Below the pieces are notes generated by a model. The model was not told the origin of the DNA. It ran no database searches and worked only from the letters and a program-made list of their open reading frames with translations. From Phenylobacterium sp. CCH9-H3 (GTDB lineage Bacteria > Pseudomonadota > Alphaproteobacteria > Caulobacterales > Caulobacteraceae), in assembly GCF_001557235.1 (NCBI RefSeq), contig NZ_LSJI01000230.1, forward strand, positions 32,458-96,457: 64,000 nucleotides of DNA. The letters run 5' to 3'. A program made the translations under genes and the position numbers. Each line of letters begins with the position of its first letter. Within the stretch, counting starts at the first letter, position 1. This document shows positions 10,008 through 18,780 of this stretch, one piece after another.

Positions 10008-10033
10008 TGTAACTTTCCGGTGGGTGGCGCGAA
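10008..10033 (+). promoter_or_regulatory. Sigma-F-like autoregulatory promoter of sigF-nrsF
   Basis: TGTAAC (10008-10013) and CGAA (10030-10033) are separated by 16 bases and match the blocks of the divergent bufferin promoter. The predicted transcript would start close to 10040, which rules out the in-frame GTG at 10020 and supports the ATG at 10053 as the sigma-factor start. Confidence 0.65.
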
Positions 10034-10052
10034 TTCATTCCGACGCGGTGAC

Positions 10053-10604
10053 ATGGCGTTTGACGAGGTCGAACAGCGGCTGAAGGACCTGATGCTGCGC
10101 GCCCAGGCCGGGGACGGCCAGGCGTGGCGCGAGGTGCTGACTCTGCTCGGCGCCCGACTGGCCGTGTATTTCCGCCGCCGCCTCGGCGCCGACCTTGCCG
10201 ACGAAGCGGACGATCTGGTGCAGGAGACCCTCTTGGCTGTCCACAGCCGCCGCATGACGTATGACCCGAGCCAGCCGTTCACGGCCTGGGCCTATGCGGT
10301 GGCGCGCTACAAGCTGATCGACCACTGGCGCCGCCGCCGCGTGCGTCGTCACGTGCCGCTGGATGATGTCGCCGAGACGTTGTGGGTCGAGGCCGACGGC
10401 GGCGCGGAGGCGGGGGCCGACCTGGACCGCCTGCTGGGCGACCTGCCGACGCGGCAGGAGCAGCTCGTGCGCGGGGTGAAGATCGAGGGGTTGAGCCTGG
10501 CGGAGGCGGGTGCGCGGTTCGGCATGACCGAGGGCGCGGCCAAGGTCTCGCTGCACCGGGCGCTGAAGGCCCTCATGGCGAAGGTGGGGGCTCGTGGAGA
10601 CTGA
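10053..10604 (+). CDS. sigF: ECF RNA polymerase sigma factor, SigF type
   Basis: The 183-residue protein has sigma-70 region 2 ([17 protein letters not shown], then [20 protein letters not shown]) and region 4 ([43 protein letters not shown], quoted here only as landmarks near residues 130-170). It overlaps the NrsF-type anti-sigma gene by 11 bases. In Caulobacter the SigF-NrsF pair responds to chromium, cadmium and copper stress and drives bufferin operons. The divergent bufferin operon and shared promoter motif make the same circuit very likely here. Confidence 0.88.
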   Translation: MAFDEVEQRLKDLMLRAQAGDGQAWREVLTLLGARLAVYFRRRLGADLADEADDLVQETLLAVHSRRMTYDPSQPFTAWAYAVARYKLIDHWRRRRVRRHVPLDDVAETLWVEADGGAEAGADLDRLLGDLPTRQEQLVRGVKIEGLSLAEAGARFGMTEGAAKVSLHRALKALMAKVGARGD

Positions 10605-11238
10605 TCGGCTCATCGAAGGCCTTGCGGCCGACCTGCGGCCCGTCTCGCCGGGGGCGGTGTCGCGCCGGATCGCCCTGACGGCGCTCGCGGGCGGGGCCGT
10701 GGCGCTGGTCGTCGTGCTGGCTTGGCTGGGCCTGCGCCACGACCTGGCCGCCGCCGTGACGGGGCCGATGTTCTGGATGAAGGCCGCCTATGCGGCCGTC
10801 CTGGGGCTCGCGGGGTTCTGGTGCGCCGAACGTCTCGCCCGTCCGGTCGGCTCGCCGCGTCGCGCGGCCGCCCTGGGTCTGGCGGCGGTGACGATCATGG
10901 CCGTGCTGGGCGCCGCGACCCTGATGGCCGCCGAGCCGGCCGAGCGCGTGGCCCTGTGGCTGGGCCATTCCTGGCGGCGTTGCCCGGTGAACATCCTCGC
11001 CCTGTCCCTGCCGACGCTGGCGGCCGCGCTCTGGGCGATGCGGCGGCTTGCGCCGACCCGCCTGCGACTGGCCGGCGCCGCGGCGGGCCTGTTCGCGGGC
11101 GGCGTCGGGGCGAGCGTCTATGGCCTGCACTGCGCCGAGACCTCGCCGATGTTCCTGGCGACCTGGTACAGCCTGGGCATGGCGCTCAGCACAGCGCTTG
11201 GCGCCGCCCTCGGCCCCTGGGCGCTGCGCTGGCGGTAG
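10594..11238 (+). CDS. nrsF: NrsF-type membrane anti-sigma factor (DUF1109)
   Basis: The 214-residue protein has a short cytoplasmic N-terminus and six predicted membrane helices, as DUF1109 proteins have. Cysteines at about residues 130 (SWRRCPV) and 180 (YGLHCAE) fall in the two loops where the conserved pair of Caulobacter NrsF lies; that pair is reported to be needed for sensing heavy metals. A third Cys (77) is in a helix. It should hold SigF at the membrane until metal stress. The start overlaps the sigF stop region, and an ATG at 10594 within that overlap was chosen. Confidence 0.85.
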   Translation: METDRLIEGLAADLRPVSPGAVSRRIALTALAGGAVALVVVLAWLGLRHDLAAAVTGPMFWMKAAYAAVLGLAGFWCAERLARPVGSPRRAAALGLAAVTIMAVLGAATLMAAEPAERVALWLGHSWRRCPVNILALSLPTLAAALWAMRRLAPTRLRLAGAAAGLFAGGVGASVYGLHCAETSPMFLATWYSLGMALSTALGAALGPWALRWR

Positions 11239-11245
11239 GACGGCC

Positions 11246-11899
11246 TCAGGCCGCCGCGGTCTGCGCCACCTGGAACTCCGCCTCGGTCTTGGCGCGGATC
11301 TCGTCGATGCCGACGCCGGGGGCGCATTCGAGCAGGGTGAGCGGCGCCTTGCCCCGGCCGACGTCGAAGACGCCCAGGTCGGTGATCACCAGATCCACGA
11401 CGCCGGCGCCGGTGAGGGGCAGGGTGCAGGCCTTGAGCAGCTTGGGCGCGCCCGACTTCTCAGTGTGCTCCATGACCACCACGACCCGCTTGACGCCGGC
11501 CACCAGGTCCATGGCTCCGCCCATGCCCTTGACCATCTTGCCGGGCACCATCCAGTTCGCCAGGTCGCCGTTCTGGGCCACCTGCATGGCGCCCAGGATG
11601 CTGAGGTCGATGTGTCCGCCGCGGATCATGGCGAACGAGTCGGCCGAGGAGAAATAGCTGGAGGACGGCAGGGCGGTGATCGTCTGCTTGCCGGCGTTGA
11701 TCAGGTCGGCGTCCTCTTCGCCCTCGTAAGGGAACGGGCCCATGCCCAGCATGCCGTTCTCGCTCTGCAGCGTCACCGACATGCCCGTCGGGATGTAGTT
11801 GGCCACCAGGGTCGGGATGCCGATCCCCAGGTTCACGTAGAAGCCGTCGCGCAGTTCCTGGGCGGCGCGGGCGGCGATCTCGTCACGGGTCCAGGCCAT
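11246..11899 (-). CDS. 3-oxoacid CoA-transferase subunit B
   Basis: This 217-residue protein is the beta subunit of a class I CoA-transferase. The catalytic glutamate is in [10 protein letters not shown] near residue 47, and the family opener [14 protein letters not shown] is near residue 20. It pairs with the alpha subunit that ends one base upstream of its ATG region (stop at 11901). Together they move CoA between succinyl-CoA and acetoacetate or a related 3-oxoacid, used in ketone-body, PHB or aromatic degradation. The exact acid cannot be told. Its 3' end lies eight bases from convergent nrsF. Confidence 0.92.
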   Translation of the reverse strand: MAWTRDEIAARAAQELRDGFYVNLGIGIPTLVANYIPTGMSVTLQSENGMLGMGPFPYEGEEDADLINAGKQTITALPSSSYFSSADSFAMIRGGHIDLSILGAMQVAQNGDLANWMVPGKMVKGMGGAMDLVAGVKRVVVVMEHTEKSGAPKLLKACTLPLTGAGVVDLVITDLGVFDVGRGKAPLTLLECAPGVGIDEIRAKTEAEFQVAQTAAA

Positions 11900-11900
11900 C

Positions 11901-12608
11901 TTACGCGATCTCCCGCTTGCGGACGGTGCGCTGCTCGATGCGCTTCTCGTGCAGCCCTTCGACGATGCGATCGACGAAGATGCCGGGCGTGTGGATGTTG
12001 TCGGGATCCAGAGCGCCGGTCCGGACGATCTCCTCGACCTCGGCGACGCAGACCTTGCCGGCCGTCGCCATCATCGGATTGAAGTTCCGAGCCGTCATCC
12101 GATAGATCAGGTTGCCTTCCTCGTCGCCCTTCCAGGCTTTGACGATCGAAAGGTCGGCGGTCAGGCCGCGCTCCATGACGTAGAGCTCGCCGTCGAACTC
12201 GCGGACTTCCTTGCCCTCGGCCACCAGCGTGCCCACGCCGGTCTTGGTGAAGAAGGCCGGGATGCCGGCGCCGCCGGCGCGGATGCGCTCGGCCAGGGTG
12301 CCCTGGGGGTTGAATTCCAGTTCCAGCTTGCCCGACAGGTACAGCTCGGCGAACAGCTTGTTCTCGCCGACGTAGGACGAGATCATCTTGCGGATCTGGC
12401 CGCCGGCGAGCAGCACGCCCAGGCCAAAGTCGTCGACGCCGCAGTTGTTCGACACCACGGTCAGGTCCTTGACCCCCGACGCGCGGATCGCCGCGATGAG
12501 GTTTTCCGGGATGCCGCAGAGGCCGAAGCCCCCGGCCATGATCGTCATGCCGTCGAAGAGCCGACCCGCGAGCGCCTCGACAGCGTCCTTGCAAACCTTG
12601 TCCGCCAT
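11901..12608 (-). CDS. 3-oxoacid CoA-transferase subunit A
   Basis: The alpha subunit (235 residues from MADKVCKDA) shows the [13 protein letters not shown] block near residue 28 and [14 protein letters not shown] near 55, standard for class I CoA-transferase A chains. The frame extends 28 residues further upstream to 12692, but that stretch is not family-like, so the ATG at 12608 was chosen. It is the first gene of the two-gene operon. A divergent Kef-type antiporter starts about 110 bases away. Confidence 0.92.
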   Translation of the reverse strand: MADKVCKDAVEALAGRLFDGMTIMAGGFGLCGIPENLIAAIRASGVKDLTVVSNNCGVDDFGLGVLLAGGQIRKMISSYVGENKLFAELYLSGKLELEFNPQGTLAERIRAGGAGIPAFFTKTGVGTLVAEGKEVREFDGELYVMERGLTADLSIVKAWKGDEEGNLIYRMTARNFNPMMATAGKVCVAEVEEIVRTGALDPDNIHTPGIFVDRIVEGLHEKRIEQRTVRKREIA

Positions 12609-12718
12609 GCTCGCCAGATACGCCGCAAAACGACGGTTGGGAACGGGGCGCCGAAAAAATTCATCGATTGATGATTTGAGCGTCACACCCACGTGTCAGG
12701 GGCTGAGCTGGAGCCCCA

Positions 12719-14599
12719 ATGCACGCCGACACCCTTCTCATCCAGGCGCTGGTCTACCTGACCGCCGGCGTCGTCTCCGTACCCATCGCCAAGAGGCTGG
12801 GACTAGGCTCGGTATTGGGCTACCTCATCGCGGGTGCGCTGGTGGGGCCGTTCGTGCTGGACCTCGTCGGCGAGCCGGGCGATGTGATGGCCTTCGCCGA
12901 GTTCGGCGTGGTCATCCTTCTGTTCCTCATTGGGCTCGAGGTGCGGCCGGCCCTGCTGTGGGAAATGCGCACCGCGATCTTCGGTTTGGGCATGGCCCAG
13001 ATGCTGGCCAGCGCCGCATTGCTGGGCGCCGTCGTCCTATTGCTGGGCGCCGACTGGCGCGTCGCCCTGGCTATCGGGCTGATCCTCGCGATGTCTTCCA
13101 CGGCCATCGTGCTGCAGAGCCTGGAGGAGAAGGGGCTGCGGCAGGGCCCCATCGGCCAGTCGGCCTTCGGCGTGCTGCTGTTCCAGGACCTGGCGGTGAT
13201 CCCGCTGTTCGCCTTCCTGCCGCTGCTGGCCGTCGGAAGCGGCCCGGTGGCGGCGGAAGCCTCCGGCCACGGCGCCAGCGTGCTGGCCGGCCAGCCGGAG
13301 TGGGTGCGGATCCTGGCCACCTTCGGCGCGGTGGCCGGCGTGGTCATCGGCGGCCGCTATCTCACCCGGCCGATCTTCCGCTTCATCGCGGCAGCCCGCC
13401 TGCGCGAGATCTTCACGGCCTCGGCCCTGCTGCTCGTGGTGGCCGTGGCGGCGCTGATGGAGCTGGTGGGCCTGTCGCCCGCCCTGGGCGCCTTCCTGGC
13501 CGGCGTGGTGCTGGCCGAGAGCGAGTTCCGCCGCGAGCTGGAGACCGATATCGAGCCGTTCCGCGGTCTCCTCCTGGGCCTCTTCTTCATCAGCGTCGGC
13601 GCCGGCCTGAATTTCGGCCTGGTCGCCGCCCAGCCGGTGCTGATCGTCTCGCTGACGCTCGGGCTGATGGCGGCGAAGTTCGTGGCGATGTGGGCGGTGG
13701 GCCTGGCCTTCCGTCGTAGCCGGCGCGACGCGGCGACCATCGCGGTCTCCCTCGCCCAGGGCGGCGAGTTCGCCTTCGTGCTGATCGGCTTCGTGCTCGG
13801 CGCCCGCGTGCTGAGCGCCGAAGAGGCGGCCCTGGCCACCGCCGTGGTGGCCCTGTCCATGGCGCTGACGCCCGTCGCCTTCGCGCTCTACGAGAAGCTG
13901 ATCCTCAATCGGACGGCCAGCCTCGTGGAACCGGAGGCCCTGCCGTTCGCCGACGGGGCGCCGGACGCCATCGTCGCCGGGTTCGGCCGCTTCGGCCAGA
14001 TCGCCACCCGCCTGCTGACCGCCAACGACTTCAAGGTGACGATGCTGGAGTCGTCCATCGAGCAGATCGACCTGATCCGCCGCTTCGGCTGGCAGGTGCA
14101 CTATGGCGACGCCAGCCGGCTGGACCTGCTTCGCGCGGCGGGCGCCGACAAGGCCAAGCTGCTGCTGATCGCGATCGACGACAAGGACAAGGCGGTGGAT
14201 CTCGCCAAGGCCGCCACGGAGTACTTCCCGAACCTGACGGTCATCGCCCGCGCCTTCGATCGCCGCCACGCCTACGAGCTGATCCGCGTGGGCGCCGACG
14301 AGATCGAGCGGGAGACCTTCGAGAGCGCCCTGGCCTTCGGCAAGAAGGCGCTCCTGCGTCTGGGCCTGTCGGAACGCCGCGCCGCCAAGGCGGCGAGCCT
14401 GTTCCGCGACCACGACAAGGCGCTGCTGAAGCGCCTGGCCCCCGTCTACGGCGAGGAGGAACGCTACATCATGGCCGTGCGCGACAGCCGCGACACCATG
14501 GAGAAGCTGCTGGCGGCCGAGATGCGCCGCCTGCGCAAGGAGGAGGCCGAGGAAGCGGACAACGACGTCGCCGCGGCGCGCCGGCTGGAGGCCGGATAG
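12719..14599 (+). CDS. Kef-type monovalent cation:proton antiporter (CPA2) with RCK domain
   Basis: The 626-residue protein has about twelve membrane helices (residues 5-390) with CPA2 signatures such as FGVVILLFLIGLEV and LAMSSTAIVLQSL, and LGAFLAGVVLAESEFR. After a linker, a Rossmann-fold RCK/TrkA-N domain begins near residue 416 (DAIVAGFGRFGQIATRLL). Such KefB/KefC-like proteins extrude potassium in exchange for protons, gated by nucleotide or glutathione adducts. No KefF/KefG partner is present. It stands alone on the plus strand. Confidence 0.9.
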   Translation: MHADTLLIQALVYLTAGVVSVPIAKRLGLGSVLGYLIAGALVGPFVLDLVGEPGDVMAFAEFGVVILLFLIGLEVRPALLWEMRTAIFGLGMAQMLASAALLGAVVLLLGADWRVALAIGLILAMSSTAIVLQSLEEKGLRQGPIGQSAFGVLLFQDLAVIPLFAFLPLLAVGSGPVAAEASGHGASVLAGQPEWVRILATFGAVAGVVIGGRYLTRPIFRFIAAARLREIFTASALLLVVAVAALMELVGLSPALGAFLAGVVLAESEFRRELETDIEPFRGLLLGLFFISVGAGLNFGLVAAQPVLIVSLTLGLMAAKFVAMWAVGLAFRRSRRDAATIAVSLAQGGEFAFVLIGFVLGARVLSAEEAALATAVVALSMALTPVAFALYEKLILNRTASLVEPEALPFADGAPDAIVAGFGRFGQIATRLLTANDFKVTMLESSIEQIDLIRRFGWQVHYGDASRLDLLRAAGADKAKLLLIAIDDKDKAVDLAKAATEYFPNLTVIARAFDRRHAYELIRVGADEIERETFESALAFGKKALLRLGLSERRAAKAASLFRDHDKALLKRLAPVYGEEERYIMAVRDSRDTMEKLLAAEMRRLRKEEAEEADNDVAAARRLEAG

Positions 14600-14620
14600 C
14601 TGGCGGTGTATTAGGACCCG

Positions 14621-15574
14621 ATGAGCCAAGCCCTTCACATCCAGGACTCCATCGAGCCCGTCTCCTTCGACCTTTATGCGAAGGATTTCCAAGCGTTCAC
14701 CCAGAAGCTGGGCGACAGCTACGCGCGCTGGGGTTTCGCCGTGATCGCCGACCACGGGATGCCGCAGGATAAGGTCGATGCCGCCATCGATCAGATGAAG
14801 AAGTTCTTCGCCCTGCCGGAAGAGACCAAGCTGAAGTACAAGCTGCCGCTGGCCGGCCAGCGCGGCTACACGCCCTTCGGCGTCGAGACGGCCAAGGGCC
14901 ACACCCACTACGACCTCAAGGAGTTCTGGCACGTCGGCCGCAACCTGCCGGCCGGGCACCCCTTCCGCGACCACATGGCCGACAACGTCTGGCCAGACGT
15001 GGAACTGCCGGAGTTCCGGGAGAAGGTTCAGTGGCTGTACGACGCCCTGGACGCCATGGGCCTGAAGGTCCTGGAGGCCATCTCCTCCTACCTCGGGCTC
15101 GACCGCCACTTCTTCGACGACAAGGTCGACGTCGGCAACTCGATCCTGCGCCTGCTGCACTACCCGCCTGTGCCCAAGGACGGCCCGCACATCCGCGCCG
15201 GCGCGCACGAGGACATCAACGTCATCACCCTGCTGCTCGGCGCCGAGGAGGCGGGGCTGGAGGTGAAGGATCACGACGGCCGCTGGATCGCCATCAATCC
15301 CGCGGCCGGAAGCCTGGTCTGCAACATCGGCGACATGCTGCAGCGCCTGGTGAACCACCGGCTGCCGTCCACCACCCACCGCGTGGTGAACCCGGCCCCC
15401 GAGCGCCGCGGCTTCCCGCGCTACTCGACGCCGTTCTTCCTGCACTTCAACTCGGACTACCTGATCCGCACCCTGCCCGGTACGATCGACGCCGAGCACC
15501 CGGACCGCTACCCCGAGCCCATCACCGCCGACGACTACCTCAAGGAGCGGCTGCGCGAGATCAAGCTGGCGTAG
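14621..15574 (+). CDS. Isopenicillin N synthase-like Fe(II)/2-oxoglutarate oxygenase
   Basis: The 317-residue protein has the non-heme iron facial triad His196-x-Asp198 (GAHEDIN) and His253 (STTHRVV), and Arg267-x-Ser269 (RYST) for binding 2-oxoglutarate carboxylate. The N-terminal DIOX_N-like part contains YARWGFAVIADHGMP near residue 34. The substrate is unknown: relatives act on diverse small molecules, so this is not evidence for beta-lactam synthesis. It starts 20 bases after the antiporter gene and could be co-transcribed. Confidence 0.87.
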   Translation: MSQALHIQDSIEPVSFDLYAKDFQAFTQKLGDSYARWGFAVIADHGMPQDKVDAAIDQMKKFFALPEETKLKYKLPLAGQRGYTPFGVETAKGHTHYDLKEFWHVGRNLPAGHPFRDHMADNVWPDVELPEFREKVQWLYDALDAMGLKVLEAISSYLGLDRHFFDDKVDVGNSILRLLHYPPVPKDGPHIRAGAHEDINVITLLLGAEEAGLEVKDHDGRWIAINPAAGSLVCNIGDMLQRLVNHRLPSTTHRVVNPAPERRGFPRYSTPFFLHFNSDYLIRTLPGTIDAEHPDRYPEPITADDYLKERLREIKLA

Positions 15575-15580
15575 TCTGGA

Positions 15581-15607
15581 GTTCCTCCCCCGCAGCGGGG
15601 GAGGAAC
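15581..15607. terminator. Near-perfect 13-bp inverted repeat between convergent genes
   Basis: Arms 15581-15593 and 15595-15607 are perfect complements around one base. It sits seven bases after the oxygenase stop and ten before the M2 peptidase stop, so it can end transcripts from both sides. No T tract follows, so it may instead be a dispersed intergenic palindrome of the kind common in Caulobacterales. Confidence 0.5.
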
Positions 15608-15616
15608 CTGACGCCG

Positions 15617-17413
15617 CTACCAGCCGCAGGCGCGGCCCTTGTTCTGCTTGGTCAGCCAGGCGTCCAGCGGCTTGAAGTAGTCGGCCACCGCGCTCGCGTC
15701 CGTCCGGGTCTCGCCGGAGAAGACCGCCAGGGTCTGCGGCCACGGCTGCGACTGACCCAGCTCCATCATCCGGTTGAACCTCTCGCCGACCGCCTTCTGG
15801 CCATAGACCGAGCAGCGGTGCAGCGGGCCCTTCCAGCCGGCCTGCTGGCAGGCGGCCCGGTGGAACTGGAACTGATAGATGTGGGCCAGGAAGTAGCGCG
15901 TGTACGGCGTGTTGCCCGGCACGTGGTACTTGGCGCCCGGATCGAAGGCGTCGGCCGGCCGCGCCGCGGGCGGGGTCAGGCCCTGGTATTTCAGCCGCAG
16001 CGCCCACCAGGCGTCGTTGTACTTGTCCGGCCCGACCTCTCCTGAGAACACCTCCCAGCGCCAGCGGTCGACCAGCAGGCCGAACGGCAGGAAGGCGATC
16101 TTGTCGAGCGCCATCTTGAGCAGGAAGGGAATGTCCTCTTCCGCCCCCGGCACGGTTTCGAGCAGGCCGATCTGATTGAGGTACGTCGGCGTCGAGGCCG
16201 ACAGGGCGGCGAAATCGCCGATCGCCTCGTGGAAGCCGTCGTTGGCGCCGTTCCGGAACAGCGTCGGCTGGTTCTGATAGGCGCGCTGATAGTAGTTGTG
16301 GCCGAGCTCGTGGTGGATGGTCCGGAAGTCGTCCGCATTCACCTTGGTGCACATCTTGATGCGGATGTCGTTCTTGTCGTCGATGTCCCAGGCCGAGGCG
16401 TGGCAGACAACTTCCCGGTCGCGCGGCCGGGTGATCAGCGATCGGTCCCAGAACGTCTGGGGCAGGGGCGCGTAGCCGAGCGACGAGTAGAAGTTCTCGC
16501 CGGTCTTCACCATCCGGACGGCGTCGTAACCCTTGGCTTCCAGCAGCTTGTCGAGGTCGTAGCTGGAGGTCGCCGTCTTCGGGGCCACGATGTCGTAGAT
16601 GTTACCCCACTGCTGAGCCCACATATTGCCCAGCAGATCGGCCCGGATCGGCCCGGTCCTGGGCTGCACGGCGTCGCCATACTGCTCGTTCAGCCGGGCC
16701 CGGACGTAGCAATGCAGGTTGCGGTAGAACGGCGCCACCTGCGTCCACAGCCGATCGGTCTCGGCGGCGAACGCGTCCGGATCCATGTCGTAGTTCGAGC
16801 GCCAGAGCGCGCCAGTGTCCTTGAAGCCCAGGCCCTTGGCGCCCTCGTTGGAAAGCGCGGCGAAACGGGCGTAGTCCGGCTTCATCACCGTCGCGACGCC
16901 GTGCCAGCCCTCCCAGGCGGCCTTGAGCTCGGACGGATCGCGGCTCTTGGCGAGGACGTCCTCGGCGTCGTTCAAGGTGATCTGCTTGCCCTTGAACGTG
17001 AACTTTCCGGACGAGTAGGTGCTGTCCAGCTTGGTCACGAGACCGGCCAGTTCCTCGGCCGCCCCCGGGCGGTTCGGCGCCGGCGAGACCAGGTAGAGCT
17101 TCAGTAGCTTGAGCTTGCGGGCGGTCACGGGATCGACCTGGACGCCATTGAAGCGCGCCGCCTCGGTGGCGAGCCGGGTCACCAGTTCGTTCTGCTCGGC
17201 GTTGGCCTTCGCTTCGAGCCACTGGGTGTCTTCGGTGATGAAATTGGCCCGCACCCATTGGGCGCGGTTGGCGAATGCGTTGGCCCGGTCGAGCTGGGCT
17301 TCGGCGTTCTCGACAAAGGCCTTTGCGTCGGCGGCGGTGGGCTGCTGGGCCGCGGCCGGCGCGGCGCACGCAAGGACGGCCAGCGCGCACGCGGCCATGA
17401 GCTTCATTTTCAT
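15617..17413 (-). CDS. M2-family peptidyl-dipeptidase (ACE-like metallopeptidase)
   Basis: The 598-residue protein has the zinc motif HELGH near residue 367 (TIHHELGHNYYQ) and the third ligand Glu in GFHEAIGDF about 20 residues on, as in angiotensin-converting-enzyme relatives. A Sec signal peptide ends at about AAAQ, so it works in the periplasm or outside, removing dipeptides from peptide C-termini. I start at the ATG at 17413 where the signal peptide begins; the frame is open 19 codons further but that part is not signal-like. It is a single gene. Confidence 0.92.
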   Translation of the reverse strand: MKMKLMAACALAVLACAAPAAAQQPTAADAKAFVENAEAQLDRANAFANRAQWVRANFITEDTQWLEAKANAEQNELVTRLATEAARFNGVQVDPVTARKLKLLKLYLVSPAPNRPGAAEELAGLVTKLDSTYSSGKFTFKGKQITLNDAEDVLAKSRDPSELKAAWEGWHGVATVMKPDYARFAALSNEGAKGLGFKDTGALWRSNYDMDPDAFAAETDRLWTQVAPFYRNLHCYVRARLNEQYGDAVQPRTGPIRADLLGNMWAQQWGNIYDIVAPKTATSSYDLDKLLEAKGYDAVRMVKTGENFYSSLGYAPLPQTFWDRSLITRPRDREVVCHASAWDIDDKNDIRIKMCTKVNADDFRTIHHELGHNYYQRAYQNQPTLFRNGANDGFHEAIGDFAALSASTPTYLNQIGLLETVPGAEEDIPFLLKMALDKIAFLPFGLLVDRWRWEVFSGEVGPDKYNDAWWALRLKYQGLTPPAARPADAFDPGAKYHVPGNTPYTRYFLAHIYQFQFHRAACQQAGWKGPLHRCSVYGQKAVGERFNRMMELGQSQPWPQTLAVFSGETRTDASAVADYFKPLDAWLTKQNKGRACGW

Positions 17414-17509
17414 CGACTGTTCCCGGTCGTTTCCGTTGGCGGCCTGCCGCCGCCTCTGAGTCCGAGACAAGCGAGGCGCGGCCGTGCGGTCAACCCGGTC
17501 GCGACGAAC

Positions 17510-18136
17510 TCAGTCCGGCAGTTCGGCCAGGTCTTCCAGTCCCGCCACGCTGACGTTCAGGTCGGTGACGATGCCGGTGCCCAGCGTATAGACCCACCCG
17601 TGCACGCTGAGTGGTTGGTCCCGGGCCCAGGCGTCCTGCACGAACACGTCCGAGGCCACGTTCCGGACCTGGCGGATGACGTTCAGCTCGACCAGCCGGT
17701 CCCATTTCTCCTTCTCGCCGGGCAGGGCGTCGAGCTCGTGGCGATGCTCGTGATGCACTTCGCGGATCGGATGCAGCCAATGGTCGACCAGGCCCCGCCG
17801 CTGGCCGTCGACCGCCGCCGCCACGCCGCCGCAGCCATAGTGGCCCACGACCAGAATGTGCTTCACCTTGATCACGTCCACGGCGAACTGCAGCACCGAC
17901 AGGTAGTTGGCGTCCTGCGGCGGGGCCAGGTTGGCCACGTTGCGGTGGACGAACAGCTCGCCGGGATCCAGGCCGACGATCTCGTTCGCCGGGACCCGGC
18001 TGTCGGAGCAGCCGATCCAGAGATATTCCGGGGCCTGCTGGCCCTCCAGGCGCTTGAAGAAGCCGGGGTCGGCCGCGACCTTGCCGGCGGCCCAGGCGGC
18101 GTTCTTGGCCTTTAGGTCGTTCAGAGACTTGGGCAT
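17510..18136 (-). CDS. Beta-class carbonic anhydrase
   Basis: The 208-residue enzyme interconverts CO2 and bicarbonate. Zinc ligands are Cys43 (in CSDSR, with Asp45/Arg47 as the conserved dyad), His99 and Cys102 (GHYGCGG), all present. The length is typical. Its ATG overlaps the stop of the GST gene by one base (TGATG), making it the third gene of an FAH hydrolase, GST and carbonic anhydrase operon; the functional link to those two is unclear. Confidence 0.95.
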   Translation of the reverse strand: MPKSLNDLKAKNAAWAAGKVAADPGFFKRLEGQQAPEYLWIGCSDSRVPANEIVGLDPGELFVHRNVANLAPPQDANYLSVLQFAVDVIKVKHILVVGHYGCGGVAAAVDGQRRGLVDHWLHPIREVHHEHRHELDALPGEKEKWDRLVELNVIRQVRNVASDVFVQDAWARDQPLSVHGWVYTLGTGIVTDLNVSVAGLEDLAELPD

Positions 18137-18780
18137 CAGAGGGGCTTTGCGTCGGGTTGTTGATCGGGATGGGCGGCGACGAAGGCGGGGTGCTCGACCG
18201 CGCGGTCCGCGGCGGCCACCAGCTTCGGCCAGGGTGAAACGTCCAGCTCGAACCGGCGTGCCGAATAGACCTGGGGCACGAGGCAGCAATCGGCGATGGT
18301 TGGGCTGTCCCCGAATGCATACTGGCCGCCGTGCCGTTCGATGAGCGGTTCGAGCGCATCGAAGCCGTCGCGGATCCACCCGTGGATCCATTCGGTGATC
18401 GCCGCCGGCTCGACGCCCATCTGGCGGAGCTTGCGGCCCACACGGGTGTTGTTCAGCGGGTGGATGTCGCAGGCGACGATGCCGGCCATCCGCCGCACGA
18501 CGGCCCGGTCCAGCGCGGCGCGTGGCAGGATCGGCGGACTGGGCCGGGTCTCCTCCAGCCACTCCAGGATCGCCAGGCTCTGCGCCAGCACCGTTCCGTC
18601 GCCCAGGTCGAGCGCCGGGGTCAGGCCCTGGGGGTTCACGGTCCTGTATGCGGGCTCGCGCTGCTGGCCTGCGATCAGGTCGACGGCGTGATAGTCGTAC
18701 TCGCAGCCCTTCAGCTTCAGCCCGATGCGCACCCGGTAGGGCGCCGTGGCCCGCCAGGCGGAATGGAGGGTCCAGCCCAT
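18136..18780 (-). CDS. maiA: Zeta-class glutathione S-transferase (maleylacetoacetate/maleylpyruvate isomerase type)
   Basis: The 214-residue protein has the zeta-GST features: SAWRATAPYRVRIGL near residue 6 (with the SxxxxPxRVR active-site block), VNPQGLTPALDLGDG and LAQSLAILEWLEE near 60, and DIHPLNNTRV near 105. The enzyme isomerises maleylacetoacetate or maleylpyruvate with glutathione in tyrosine/homogentisate or gentisate breakdown. The adjacent FAH-family hydrolase would take the next step. The ATG at 18780 overlaps the hydrolase stop by one base. Confidence 0.85.
   Translation of the reverse strand: MGWTLHSAWRATAPYRVRIGLKLKGCEYDYHAVDLIAGQQREPAYRTVNPQGLTPALDLGDGTVLAQSLAILEWLEETRPSPPILPRAALDRAVVRRMAGIVACDIHPLNNTRVGRKLRQMGVEPAAITEWIHGWIRDGFDALEPLIERHGGQYAFGDSPTIADCCLVPQVYSARRFELDVSPWPKLVAAADRAVEHPAFVAAHPDQQPDAKPL

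Noticed and set aside
9619..10038. Longer bufferin precursor starting at 10038
   Set aside because: The extension covers both divergent promoters; the ATG at 9900 has the ribosome-binding site and signal peptide.
13037..15499. 820-codon minus-strand frame over the Kef antiporter and oxygenase
   Set aside because: His/Gln/Arg-rich antisense artefact across two well-supported plus-strand genes.
15581..15607. Possible CRISPR-like or mobile palindrome
   Set aside because: A single inverted repeat between convergent genes; no array or transposase is present.
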